The notes: a model not told the origin generated them from the letters alone. A DNA stretch of 11,286 nt from Temnopleurus reevesii (GCA_036244855.1 BQKZ01000814.1:32210-43495), one strand, 5' to 3'; shown: positions 1 to 8,029, counted from the stretch's first letter. Made by a program: numbers and translations.

Positions 1-229
1 AAAGTGAAAACTCTTAGGTTTGCTTGATGAAAAATGTGGATTGCATGGTTTGAAAATTGCCCATAAGTTTCTCATTAAAGGCAAGAAGTTAATAAACTCA
101 TAAATTCAGATGGAAATTGCTATATACAAGACGCAATGCATAATATGGTCTTAATGACGGTTCTGATATTAATTTATTATAAAAAAAGACAATTTATTGA
201 ATTTTTATTAATGTTTTCAAATTGATTGC

Positions 230-361
230 ATGCTTAAAGAAGAACCACAAAGGAAATCACGAATACAACATATTTTACAAGTACGAAAAGGTGATTATGT
301 GGATAATATGTTGAAAGAACTGTTTTGTACCAAATTCGATCATGTAAAACAAAAAACCTGA
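230..361 (+). other. Short unassigned open frame (43 codons)
   Basis: Reading from the ATG at 230, the frame is open to the TGA at 359-361 and crosses the left boundary of the TTAA insertion after about two codons. The peptide is charged and of ordinary composition, with stretches such as RIQHILQVRKGDYVDNML and KELFCTKFDHVK, so it looks more protein-like than most chance frames here. It could be the tail of a degraded coding region carried inside the insertion. I do not recognise a family, and at this length chance remains the best alternative. Confidence 0.2.
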
Positions 362-1072
362 TTTTAGGGCTCGTTTTTTTTCATTTCGGTTTCGGGATAT
401 TTCGAGTTATTTCGAGTTATTTTGTGTTATTTCGGTAATGACGTCAAGGAAGGGACATTTGCAGAAGCAACCATCCAGAATAATTCTAAAGGGCAAACTG
501 CCTTCCTCTACATTCTTTGAATTATTGTATTTATTTACTTTTATGTCCTGTAAAGCTATCCAAAATACTATGACGGTAAACGCTCTTGTAAATAAAGTGC
601 AAATGCATTGTTGTCGTAAATCAAATGGTATGCTCGCACATTCTTTCCTTTATTTCTTATGCCTTTTATATCTGAGAAAATAATTGCCACACTCAAGGAG
701 TCGGGTTAATTTATTATTGTAACATTTCATTCATTGGACATGTCTATTTACTGAATTTCACATCCTTTCAAGCAGTGTGTTGTGGATGCATAGCTCTATT
801 ATGTACACTAAGAAAATTCCTTCCTCTTTTTATGCTGAATAATGTTGAACATGAATACACCGTATCAATCGGAGAAATTCTTTCTTTTGTGTGCATATAA
901 CCATTTCGAAGGCTTCAGTTGTTTGGTTTCATTCATCAATGTTTTTTTCATTCTTGCTCGAAATGTTGTCCCTTTTTTGACGTCACAATACCAATCACCT
1001 TTCACACTCCGTTCGCATTATGTTCGTCAAACCCGCACGTTCCAGGCTTGATAATGTCTTCATGATTCTCTT
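238..1072. mobile_element. 835-bp TTAA-flanked insertion in left block
   Basis: Comparison of the two blocks shows that this segment is absent from the right copy, where a single TTAA (in GCTTAAGTTT) marks the empty site. The left copy has TTAA on both sides, at 234-237 and 1073-1076. This is the footprint of elements that target and duplicate TTAA, such as the piggyBac and Kolobok superfamilies. The termini read inwards AGAAGAACCAC and AAGAGAATCAT, which are purine-rich and only weakly similar, so a terminal inverted repeat is not proven. It contains a 10-bp tandem repeat (391-430) and an AATAAA at 591-596. I find no recognisable transposase. A deletion between two TTAA sites in the right copy would give the same pattern. 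Confidence 0.6.
391..430 (+). repeat. 10-bp tandem repeat
   Basis: Four consecutive 10-bp units related to TTCGAGTTAT: one diverged, two identical (401-420), then one diverged. A weaker fifth unit may follow. It lies inside the TTAA-flanked insertion and gives no coding signal. Confidence 0.75.
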
Positions 1073-1271
1073 TTAAGTTTATCTTTGAATATTATTAACA
1101 TATTGAACATAAATCAATGATGAATCAATGAAACTCATCATAGGTTGTTCCTTGTAATTTTTGTCCTATTTAATTAGCATTGATATTCTGCTAAGATTTT
1201 ATTATTGCTGATGGTGATACAAATACCATTCTGGATTTTAACCTGTTATGTGTATTGTTATTACCTCACAG

Positions 1272-1335
1272 ATAACTTCCACATCATTTTCTACCTCATA
1301 ACATACATCGCCTTGGAGTACTTTATCTTCCTCAA
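1272..1335 (+). CDS. Duplicate S6 exon of CatSper-like channel
   Basis: This 64-nt exon is identical, with its splice sites, to the one at 7872-7935. A CAG acceptor precedes it after a T-rich tract, and it is followed directly by GTGAGTAG. It begins with the last two bases of a codon and ends with the first two of the next. It encodes the hydrophobic helix NFHIIFYLITYIALEYFIFL, the last pore-lining segment of a voltage-gated-type cation channel. Using both copies would add 64 nt, which is not a multiple of three, and would shift the frame. This copy must therefore be skipped, replace the other copy, or be an assembly artefact. Its nearest downstream partner exon is 7.5 kb away across the hAT-like gene. 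Confidence 0.75.
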
Positions 1336-1429
1336 GTGAGTAGATACAATGTTCATGTAATCTGAAATTTCCAAAGCATTAGGTCTACATGCCTTTATGG
1401 GTTGTTTCAAATGCTAAGCATTCATAGTA

Positions 1430-1994
1430 TGATGGCATAGCTGCCAACATTTGAAAATCCCAATTAGTAATGAAATCATAAAATCCAAAGAATATGCGCG
1501 CGAAGCGCGCCGAAAATGCGCGCAAAGCGCGCATCACGAGCGCGAAGCGCGAAGTCCCTTGCGGCCGGGGTCCAGGGCCCGCCCAAGGGCCGTGGAAGCT
1601 CTAGGGTTCTAGATGCTCTGTCATGCAATTTAGGGCCTATTTTGACACTTTGAATGAGGATTTTTAAATTGATTTTCCTAATATTTTTACATAACATACA
1701 CACAACTTGACAAGTAATAACTTCAAATTTCATAAATTTCATGAAACTGAGAAAATGACCAGATGTTTGGACACAAAGAAATAAACTTACATGTACAATA
1801 TTTTGCCACTGTGCACTGTGCTGAGATGCAAGTTCATAAATACAGTTTACATTGTATGTAGCAATGGATTATGAGTTCAGCCTTGGTGAAATCTTGCAAA
1901 TTTAGAAAATGTACATTATCTGAAATAAGACCCTTGTTTCACTATAGTAGTACATGAAACATGTACACGGGACACAAAGTTATTCACTGTGAGC
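1430..1994. other. Non-coding stretch left of hAT-like gene
   Basis: Apart from the GC-rich palindrome cluster, this stretch is AT-rich and shows no coding frame that I can support. It is the 3' flank of the minus-strand transposase gene. I see no AATAAA on the minus strand within about 150 bp of the stop codon. One TACATGTA palindrome occurs at 1788-1795. No hAT-type terminal inverted repeat could be assigned here. Confidence 0.5.
1496..1595. repeat. GC-rich palindrome cluster
   Basis: An abrupt GC island in AT-rich DNA. It consists of three imperfect palindromes with a purine loop: GCGCGCGAAGCGCGC (1496-1510), TGCGCGCAAAGCGCGCA (1517-1533) and GCGCGAAGCGCG (1540-1551). A G/C-rich stretch with CCGGGGTCCAGGGCCC-like character follows to about 1595. 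It begins soon after the left duplicated block ends, and looks like part of a dispersed repeat family whose borders I cannot define. The open frame through it on the minus strand is an arginine/alanine-rich by-product of the palindromes, not a gene. Confidence 0.7.
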
Positions 1995-3266
1995 TCAGTA
2001 TGTGGTAGATTTTGCCCTCTTTAAAAAGGCATCATCAAAGTCTCTCATATAACAAGGACCCGTCTGCTGGGCCTTAGTGATGAGTAAACTAGCCAGAGTT
2101 TCATTACTCATTGACCATCTGAAGTCAGTTATGTTTTTCCGAACTTGGCTGAATACTCTTTCACATTCCGCGTTGGTATGAGGTATGCACAAGATCCCAA
2201 GCATCACTCTTGCCAGTCTATCAAAACACAGTTCTCCAACGGAATCCTTGTGTGTCATCATCATTTTCCATTGCTTGTCAGCAGCATTCTCCTGAAGTAC
2301 AGAGTCTGGAATGTGAGCTATTTGATATTTCACGAACTGGCCTTCAAGTGCATCAACAGCACAATGCTTGCTTTCCCCTTCCTTCACGAGCAGCATGCAT
2401 GGGAACTTTCCTACGAAGAAGTTCAGTGAAGCAAGCTTGGCATCTCTTCGACACGAAATATCTGCAACCTGTGCATGGACTAGGACATCTGATTTGAGTG
2501 GAAATTTCTTAATGATGTAGTCACAAGCTTTTGTGTAGTAAGAATGCACCGCTGCAAAGAACTCTTTTTGATCAGCTTTGTCCAAAGTGCTCACAGTCTC
2601 TCTTGTTTCACTTCCTATGATGATCTCTGTTTCATCTCGGAGATTTTTCTTGTTTTTGTAATCCACAAGTGTTGGATCAGTGACTGACACAATGGCTTCT
2701 GGGATCACAAATTTGCTGAAGAGCTCCAGCAATAGGTCTTCTAATTCTCTCTTCAATTTGTGGATTAGAGGAATCCTTGTCTGCAGGAGAACACTTTTCC
2801 TATCAAAGGAATGTATGCTTTGATTAAGAAATTGTGCAATTGCAAACTTGAACCTTGATTTCAATGTTTTCAGAATCCGTTCCGGTCTTGTTTCTTCCTT
2901 CTCTTTCACACTACTGGTACCTACTACGCTGGGTTTACTTGAAGTTCCCATTTTGGATTTTTGGGAGCTTGTTGTGGCTTCTTCAGTATGCTTGCTTGGA
3001 TGACTTACAGTTCCACTCTTCAGTTCTGGTACACATGTGGTCTTTGCAGAAGCCCCCGAAGCAGTCTTCTGTTTCTTACTTGGATGTTTAGACATACTAT
3101 CTTGGAAGTGATGTTTCTGTCCAGCTGAGCTGTCTGATGAAATAGCAGGCTTAGGCTGAGACACTTGAATGGGCACTTGTTGAGCTGGGGGTGTTGGCAC
3201 TTTCTTCGGAATTCGAAATGCTTGGAGACTCTGTGTCATCTTGGTGGCTGTTGAAGCAGGCTTTTT
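1995..3266 (-). CDS. hAT transposase exon 3: C-terminal half and hATC domain
   Basis: An acceptor TTTACAG precedes 3266. Nine codons (KKPASTATK) lead into a 414-residue open frame that starts with Met at 3239 and ends at the TGA at 1995-1997. Residue numbers here count from that Met. Residues 1-115 are a low-complexity Ser/Lys/Pro/Thr linker. Residues about 120-180 (RILKTLKSRFKFAIAQFLNQ onwards) resume the transposase core. Residues about 338-390 form the hATC dimerisation region, with LARVMLGILCIPHTNAECERVFS, E360 as the third catalytic acid, then RWSMSNETLASLL. There is no stop or frameshift across 1.27 kb, so this exon is intact. The Met at 3239 is probably internal rather than a start. 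Confidence 0.85.
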   Translation of the reverse strand, partial: KKPASTATKMTQSLQAFRIPKKVPTPPAQQVPIQVSQPKPAISSDSSAGQKHHFQDSMSKHPSKKQKTASGASAKTTCVPELKSGTVSHPSKHTEEATTSSQKSKMGTSSKPSVVGTSSVKEKEETRPERILKTLKSRFKFAIAQFLNQSIHSFDRKSVLLQTRIPLIHKLKRELEDLLLELFSKFVIPEAIVSVTDPTLVDYKNKKNLRDETEIIIGSETRETVSTLDKADQKEFFAAVHSYYTKACDYIIKKFPLKSDVLVHAQVADISCRRDAKLASLNFFVGKFPCMLLVKEGESKHCAVDALEGQFVKYQIAHIPDSVLQENAADKQWKMMMTHKDSVGELCFDRLARVMLGILCIPHTNAECERVFSQVRKNITDFRWSMSNETLASLLITKAQQTGPCYMRDFDDAFLKRAKSTTY

Positions 3267-3967
3267 CTGTAAATGTTAAGAAAATAAAAAGTGTCTTAAT
3301 GGGATTTCCTTTCACAAAGTCAAATGCATCATTAGATTCAATTTGCTGATTACATGTAGTAATAATTTATCTACTGTTTGATGGATCTTGTTGAAAAAGT
3401 GTAACAGTGGTACATGTATAACAAATTACATGCCAATCCATTCAATCATACATGTAGCTAGTACAACTCAAATGAACTCTGAATATATTCAGAAAAAAAC
3501 TCTATCAATCCATACTCATGCACGAATAGACAAATACACAAGAATAATGCTGATGAAAAGCCGAAATGCACAAACAGGTTAAATATCAAATGGCCAATTG
3601 CACTCAAAATTGTTTGATTATTTGTGCCTATATTCAGGGCAAAACAGTTGACAGGTTAGGCCAACATTCCCACACCCTAATAGGAGCAAGTTCATGAAAC
3701 TGTATTGTCTAATATACAATTTCAGTATTTTTTATTTGAACAATAAAGCCCCCATTTCATCTTAACTCATTTTCTGCTGTATCGAAACATATTCTGGTCA
3801 GTTTCTGAATTTCATTAAATTTACTTAACTTTTATAGTATTAGTACTAGATAAATCTGAAGGTCTGTTTTATTTATTTATCATTCTTTTTATTGGGGTGC
3901 TGTTCTTTTCACATCACTTATTAAAACTTTTACGCACATACATGTATTTTTATTTTTCTCAACTCAC

Positions 3968-4048
3968 CTCAGGCTGAGGCTTCGGTGTTGGTTTGCTCGA
4001 TGCAGGCGCAGACTGTGAAGTCTTAGTGGCTGGTGAAGCATGCTTTTC
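3968..4048 (-). CDS. hAT transposase exon 2: 27-codon linker exon
   Basis: This mini-exon of exactly 81 nt is bounded by the acceptor TTTGCAG and the donor GAG|GTGAGTT, phase 0 at both ends. It encodes a Ser/Pro/Lys/Thr-rich linker, with TSQSAPASSKPTPKPQPE at its end. That end closely repeats the end of exon 1 (TSQSAPTSSKPTQKYQPK), and its start (EKHASPATK) repeats the start of exon 3 (KKPASTATK). The exon is therefore a fusion made when the exon 1 tail, intron and exon 3 head were tandemly duplicated. Because it is 27 codons long, it can be included or skipped without disturbing the frame. Confidence 0.72.
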
Positions 4049-4627
4049 CTGCAAATGATTGATAAAAGGAAAGTTCTATTTTTCATATCTTGTTGAAAAA
4101 ATGTAACGATGGCATGTAAATTCCAACCCAATCCAATCGATCATTGCAAGTATAACTCAAATAAACTTTGTGAATATAATCAGAAAAAAAATCTTCTACA
4201 CACATGCATGTATGGACAAATACACAAAAATACTGTTGATCAAAAGTATACAGCACAAACATGATGGGAAATAAATGGCAAATTGCACTGAAAATCGTGT
4301 CAATATTTGTACCGTAATTCAGGACATACAGATGACAGGTTATGCCAACTTTTCCACACCGTTATACGAACAAGTTCATGAAACTGTATTGTCTATAGTA
4401 CAAATAAATACTATTTTCCTTTACTTAAAAAAAGCCCCATTTTTTTTTGGTAATTTTCTGCTGTATTTAAACATACATGTATTCTAGTCAAGTTTCTCAA
4501 TTTCATGAAAATTACTTTAGTTAAGTACACAAATCTGAGGGTCTTATTTATTTCATTTATTTCTTCTTTTTTTTGGGGGGGGGGTGTTCTTTTCACCTCA
4601 CTTATTTAAAGTTTAACATACCTATTT

Positions 4628-4792
4628 CAGGGGTCCACACTAAACATTTTTTATTGCTGGTCATATCAAGTCAATAATCACTTGTCGGACCAGTAACCAA
4701 TCTTTTTGTACACCCAATTTCGAAAATTTTCTGGCCCAGTAGTTAACTTTACTGGACCCAGACTGTCGGACCAGTGCTAGTGTGGAGCCCTG
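4628..4792. mobile_element. 165-bp hAT-type MITE in intron 1
   Basis: The element begins CAGGGGTCCACACTA (4628-4642). Its right end is the inverted copy (4778-4792), one mismatch in 15. CAGGG-type ends are characteristic of hAT elements and their non-autonomous derivatives. The matching position in the sister intron (3267-3967) lacks it, so it inserted after the intron was duplicated. Possible target duplications are CCTATTT before it and CATATTT after it, 6 of 7 matching; the expected 8 bp is not clean. Inside, GTCGGACCAGT occurs twice. It has no coding capacity. Confidence 0.82.
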
Positions 4793-4817
4793 CATATTTT
4801 TAATTTTCTGTACTCAC

Positions 4818-6058
4818 CTTAGGCTGATACTTCTGAGTTGGTTTGCTTGATGTAGGCGCAGACTGTGAAGTCTTACACTTGGACGTCTTTGTCTTTGGAA
4901 CAGGCTTCTGCTGTGCAACTTCTTCCTCAAAGAAGAGGACAAGTGCTTCCCACTGCTGAAGAAAGCGTGGCAAGCACTGACCCAAGCTCAACCAGCGTGT
5001 GCAGGCATGTTTCAAGATTGCCTGCACCTCATTACCAACAAGCATCTGAAACTTTTGGAGATTCAGTTTCCTATTCACACTGGCTTCTAAAGTTCTAAGT
5101 AATAAAAAACGTCAATGAGAATAGAGTCAATTGAACATGGCAATCCAGAAGATGCGGCTTTGGCAGCGAGATCAATTAGATGATTAGGACAACCGAGAAT
5201 GATGAGGTTCGGCTGACACTTTGCAAGGCACGCACCAACACCCTTTTTGACGCCAACCATCACTGATGCATTATCAGATCCCAAAGCAACACAGTTATGC
5301 CACGGGACATTGTGTGTTTGAAGTTCTGCTACAAGTAAGTTTGCAATGTTTTCACCTGTTCCTGCCATTTCCAAAGTTGGAATGGAGAACAGCGAGCAGG
5401 TTATTTGCTCGCCATCATAGTAGTTTACAACGATCGGATACAACTTACTTGTACTCGTACAGCTTCCGTCTGTGGATATTGCAAATGGTCCTGATTTCAT
5501 TGCAGTGGTCATCAGCCTCTGTCCATCTTTGGCCATTTCATGGACTAGGTACGTGGTTTTCGTTCTTGCACTTGAAAATTTCTTGACCTCTTCGGAGTTA
5601 GGAAATGCTTTCCTCAGTAACGGTCCCATATGACTTGCAGCAGACAGGGGTATGTTATGTTCCAAATAAAACGACGTGAATAAACATTCAGCTCGAATTG
5701 TATTCATATCCTGAGCAGTTGACATCCATGATGTTATTTTCGAAGATGAGGCTTGAGAGTCAACATTACCGATGTGAAAGTTGGATTTCCTGTGTAAAAC
5801 AATGTCACTGCGACCGCCATGCAAGATCGAAATATCGCGACGACAAATCTTGCAAAAGGCATGCTGTTTGCTTTTTCCAGAAGCACAAATGAAGTCAAAC
5901 TCGTTTTCGTACTTTTTGACATAAAATTGTCCCTTTGGCTTCGCCTTTTTACGTTCCATGTTGTTGGAATGATGTCCGATAATATCCAAAAAAACCGATT
6001 CGTTTCGCGACTCGTTCGATCCAGTGCAGCTGCAAAATGCCACACAAACGCTATACAA
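4818..6058 (-). CDS. hAT transposase exon 1: BED finger and D, D residues
   Basis: The frame is open from ATG 6058 to a TAG at 5087. A second ATG at 5959 (residue 34, MERKKAKPKG) is the more likely start, because what lies upstream of it is not conserved-looking. A BED-type finger uses C69, C72, H89 and H95. Catalytic candidates are D197 (in STDG) and D262 (in GSDN), and C290-x2-H293 (CPNH) matches the conserved hAT CxxH. After the YYLE near 5095 the frame shifts. The other frame reads on with ASVNRKLNL, then TRWLSL and LQQWEALVLFFEEEV, as expected for the family, into a Lys/Ser/Thr-rich linker ending QPK at the donor AAG|GTGAGT (4818). TTAGAA occurs twice across the break, so an 8-bp repeat-type insertion may explain it. 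Confidence 0.78.
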
Positions 6059-6320
6059 TTAAAGATGGTAGAGCGCTGCGCAGCTACGGCGCAATATTAT
6101 CTTTGATACGATGTAGGATGGGCATTGCAAAACACGGATATTGCATGCACACTCGCGACACAAACACGCATACGTACGTACGGGTACATGTACAGTATGA
6201 ATAGCGGCGCGGCCGGTGGTCAGGTCCGTACATGTATTATCTCGCAAGCGAGCACTGCAAATCGCTATGCCTATGCAATGCAATGTATATGCGCTCAGAT
6301 TCGTAAATTTTAAAGGTGAA
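6059..6320 (-). promoter_or_regulatory. Possible CpG-rich promoter region of hAT-like gene
   Basis: Directly upstream of the transposase start, the sequence becomes unusually rich in CG dinucleotides for this window (GAGCGCTGCGCAGCTACGGCGC near 6071-6092, the alternating ACGTACGTACGGG near 6174-6186, and GGCGCGGCCGG near 6204). It also carries two TACATGTA palindromes (6185-6192 and 6228-6235). Base composition and position suggest a 5' leader or promoter. I see no convincing TATA box or start-site motif, so this remains an inference. Confidence 0.35.
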
Positions 6321-7414
6321 ANTACATTGACAAAGAGAGAGTTGTAACATTTTACATCTACACTGATGCAGTTGCAAAAGATCCAAGTTAGGCCCAAAAA
6401 AGATATTTGTTTACCCTTTTTTGTAAAAAAATCAGAGGGTTGGTAGGTCGATTTTGTTAGTACCAGTTTTACCCATAAATACATTCACATCCATAGGATC
6501 ATTTATCACACCCATTTCAAAGTCATAAAATAACATTTACACCAACTACAGGCTGCAGATATGTACCAAATAAAAAAGACAAAGACAAACAGATAAAGAA
6601 AATTCTGGTACCATTTATTTTATTCACGAATGTATGGATTGAAAGACGTTCACTGTGGCGAAGAATGATTGAAGAAAGCTTATCAGTTGTCTTTGGATGT
6701 GCGAACGTAAAACGTTTTTAAAATCACGTTTGGGACAAAGAAAATGGTATTCATGCATTTCCCAAATTTGACTCACACACCGACTCAATCGTGTAGTTTT
6801 TGTCTTTGTTGAATCTTTAAAACAGTTTTTCTTTAAAACAGTTTTACCTTCGCAACCATAATCCAGATTGTTTTGTTTTCGTGATGCTCTGTGTTGCGAA
6901 TCAAATTCATGCGCTGCATGCATATGGGATTTCATATGCAAGATCAGGAGCCCATGAATTTATGACCTCATGAAAAATATAAACGTAAAAGATAAATTTG
7001 GGATGCCGAAAGAGCAAATAACTATATTATTTTGCTATTTCTGCATCTCAAAAGTTATTTTGGGGTTATAAAATCGTTCACAAATTTATATAAGATTGAA
7101 TTTCAGGGAATGCTGAACAAACCCCCCCCCTCCCAAAAAAAACGCGACCCTGGATTTTCAGATTTTTGGGTCAGTCGCTAAGGGCAAACAAAGGAATTTT
7201 TTTTCGCCTTAGTATGATGCATTGGTTTGGAGCTTGATTTGGTTTCAGAAATTGATTAATAGAAAAGCCATGCAGTTAGAGATTTGGCAATATTAAGGTT
7301 GCTTCCCTCACTCTCTTCCAGCTTATTACACTAGAAGATTGATTCTACATCTGTTCATTAGCCATTAGTCACATTGATTATGACTAGCCCATGTTGTCGT
7401 TTCTTAGATAAGAT
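6321..7414. other. Non-coding stretch between hAT-like gene and right block
   Basis: This stretch contains the single N (6322), a 15-bp near-tandem repeat (CTTTAAAACAGTTTT twice, about 6816-6847), and a C-run followed by an A-run (about 7122-7142). A 105-codon minus-strand open frame (6624-6941) has no motif I recognise and I treat it as chance. The right end of the insertion that separates the two duplicated blocks should lie near 7414, but I could not match it to an inverted repeat on the left side. Confidence 0.4.
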
Positions 7415-8029
7415 AAAGTGAAAACTCTTAGGTTTGCTTGATGAAAAATGTGGATTGCATGGTTTGAAAATTGCCCATAAGTTTCTCATTAAAGGCAAGA
7501 AGTTAATAAACTCATAAATTCAGATGGAAATTGCTATATACAAGACGCAATGCATAATATGGTCTTAATGACGGTTCTGATATTAATTTATTTCAAAAAA
7601 AGACATTGAATTTTTATCAATATTTTCAAATTGATTGCATGCTTAAGTTTATCTTTGAATATTATTAACATATTAAACATAAATCAATGATGAATCAATG
7701 AAACTCATCATAGGTTGTTCCTTGTAATTTTTGTCCTATTTAATTAGCATTGATATTCTGCTAAGATTTTATTACATATAACAATAGTTATATCTTACAT
7801 TTTTTTGCTGATGGTGATACAAATTCCATTCTGGATTTTAACCTGTTATGTGTATTGTTATTACCTCACAGATAACTTCCACATCATTTTCTACCTCATA
7901 ACATACATCGCCTTGGAGTACTTTATCTTCCTCAAGTGAGTAGATACAATGTTCATGTAATCTGAAATTTCCAAAGCATTAGGTCTACATGCCTTTATGG
8001 GTTGTTTCAAATGCTAAGCACTTATAGTA
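7415..8029 (+). repeat. Right copy of duplicated CatSper-gene block
   Basis: This 615-bp segment is the partner of the left block. It lacks the TTAA-flanked 835-bp segment and instead carries about 30 extra bases around 7774-7805, which include a perfect small hairpin at 7776-7793 (arms ATATAAC and GTTATAT, 4-base loop). It lies directly upstream of the remaining channel exons, so its exon is the one expected to be used in a normal transcript. Confidence 0.93.
7872..7935 (+). CDS. S6 exon of CatSper-like sperm Ca2+ channel
   Basis: An internal exon, recognised from its CAG acceptor (ending 7871), its GTGAGT donor (7936) and an open phase that joins cleanly to the next exon. The spliced codon AA+C gives Asn, so the peptide reads ...YFIFL-N-LFVAVLVDNFQ. 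The run from the S6 helix into VAVLVDNFQ is typical of CatSper pore subunits and is closest, from memory, to CatSper1. The motif differs from the IMDNFE-type ending of voltage-gated Ca2+ channels. CatSper forms the flagellar Ca2+ channel needed for sperm motility and chemotaxis. The preceding pore-loop exon is not visible in the 456 bp upstream within the block. Subunit identity (CatSper1 versus another) is an inference; a two-pore or other single-domain channel is the main alternative. Confidence 0.72.

Larger units (their letters stand above)
1..1429 (+). repeat. Left copy of duplicated CatSper-gene block
   Basis: Bases 1-237 match 7415-7648 and bases 1073-1429 match 7645-8029 almost base for base, in the same orientation. 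The parts flanking the exon differ by only two substitutions plus one 30-bp-class indel; the first part differs by about four substitutions and a 5-base indel. Homology stops sharply near 1429 and 8029. The left copy alone contains an 835-bp TTAA-flanked segment (238-1072). The window starts at the first base of the repeat, so the true left edge cannot be seen. It may be a real recent tandem duplication, or two haplotypes placed end to end by the assembler. The low divergence fits either reading. Confidence 0.93.
3241..4875 (-). repeat. Tandem duplication of exon-intron segment inside hAT gene
   Basis: Two consecutive related units lie at about 3241-4025 and 4023-4875. Matching landmarks are the 58-bp exon ends (3968-4025 and 4818-4875, seven mismatches), the 29-bp exon starts (3241-3269 and 4023-4051, four mismatches), and long intron stretches. 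The intron similarity runs from the TCTTGTTGAAAAA shared near 3386 and 4089 through GTTCATGAAACTGTATTGTC near 3690 and 4373. The units differ by indels and by the 165-bp MITE present only in the right unit. The gene had one intron before this event and two after it. Confidence 0.88.
1995..6058 (-). mobile_element. hAT-superfamily transposase gene, three exons, one frameshift
   Basis: A single minus-strand gene is read as exon 1 (6058-4818), exon 2 (4048-3968) and exon 3 (3266-1995). Both introns have GT-AG borders and are phase 0. The protein would be about 860 residues: a BED-type zinc finger, an N-terminal catalytic half with STDG and GSDN, a CxxH motif, a Ser/Pro/Lys-rich linker, then the C-terminal catalytic half ending in the hATC dimerisation motif with CERVFS. 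hAT transposases cut and paste DNA with a DDE active site, and all three acidic positions are present here. A frameshift at about 5087-5100 prevents simple translation. Terminal inverted repeats and an 8-bp target duplication were not found, so it may be an old immobile copy or a host gene derived from a transposase. Confidence 0.8.

Noticed and set aside
842..1051. 69-codon plus-strand frame in the TTAA insertion
   Set aside because: No recognisable motif and no supporting context; it is likely chance.
1476..1742. Arginine/alanine-rich minus-strand frame
   Set aside because: It is produced by reading through the GC palindromes and has no protein features.
1987..6700. Terminal inverted repeats of the autonomous hAT element
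   Set aside because: CACTG- and CAG-like words occur on both sides (near 1807, 1986 and 6651) but do not form matching ends with an 8-bp duplication.
6624..6941. 105-codon open frame on the minus strand
   Set aside because: No domain, no splice or start context, and composition fits chance in AT-rich flank.
1430..7414. Reading the two flanking blocks as long terminal repeats of an LTR element
   Set aside because: The blocks contain a host channel exon, and the enclosed gene is a DNA transposase on the opposite strand with no gag or pol.
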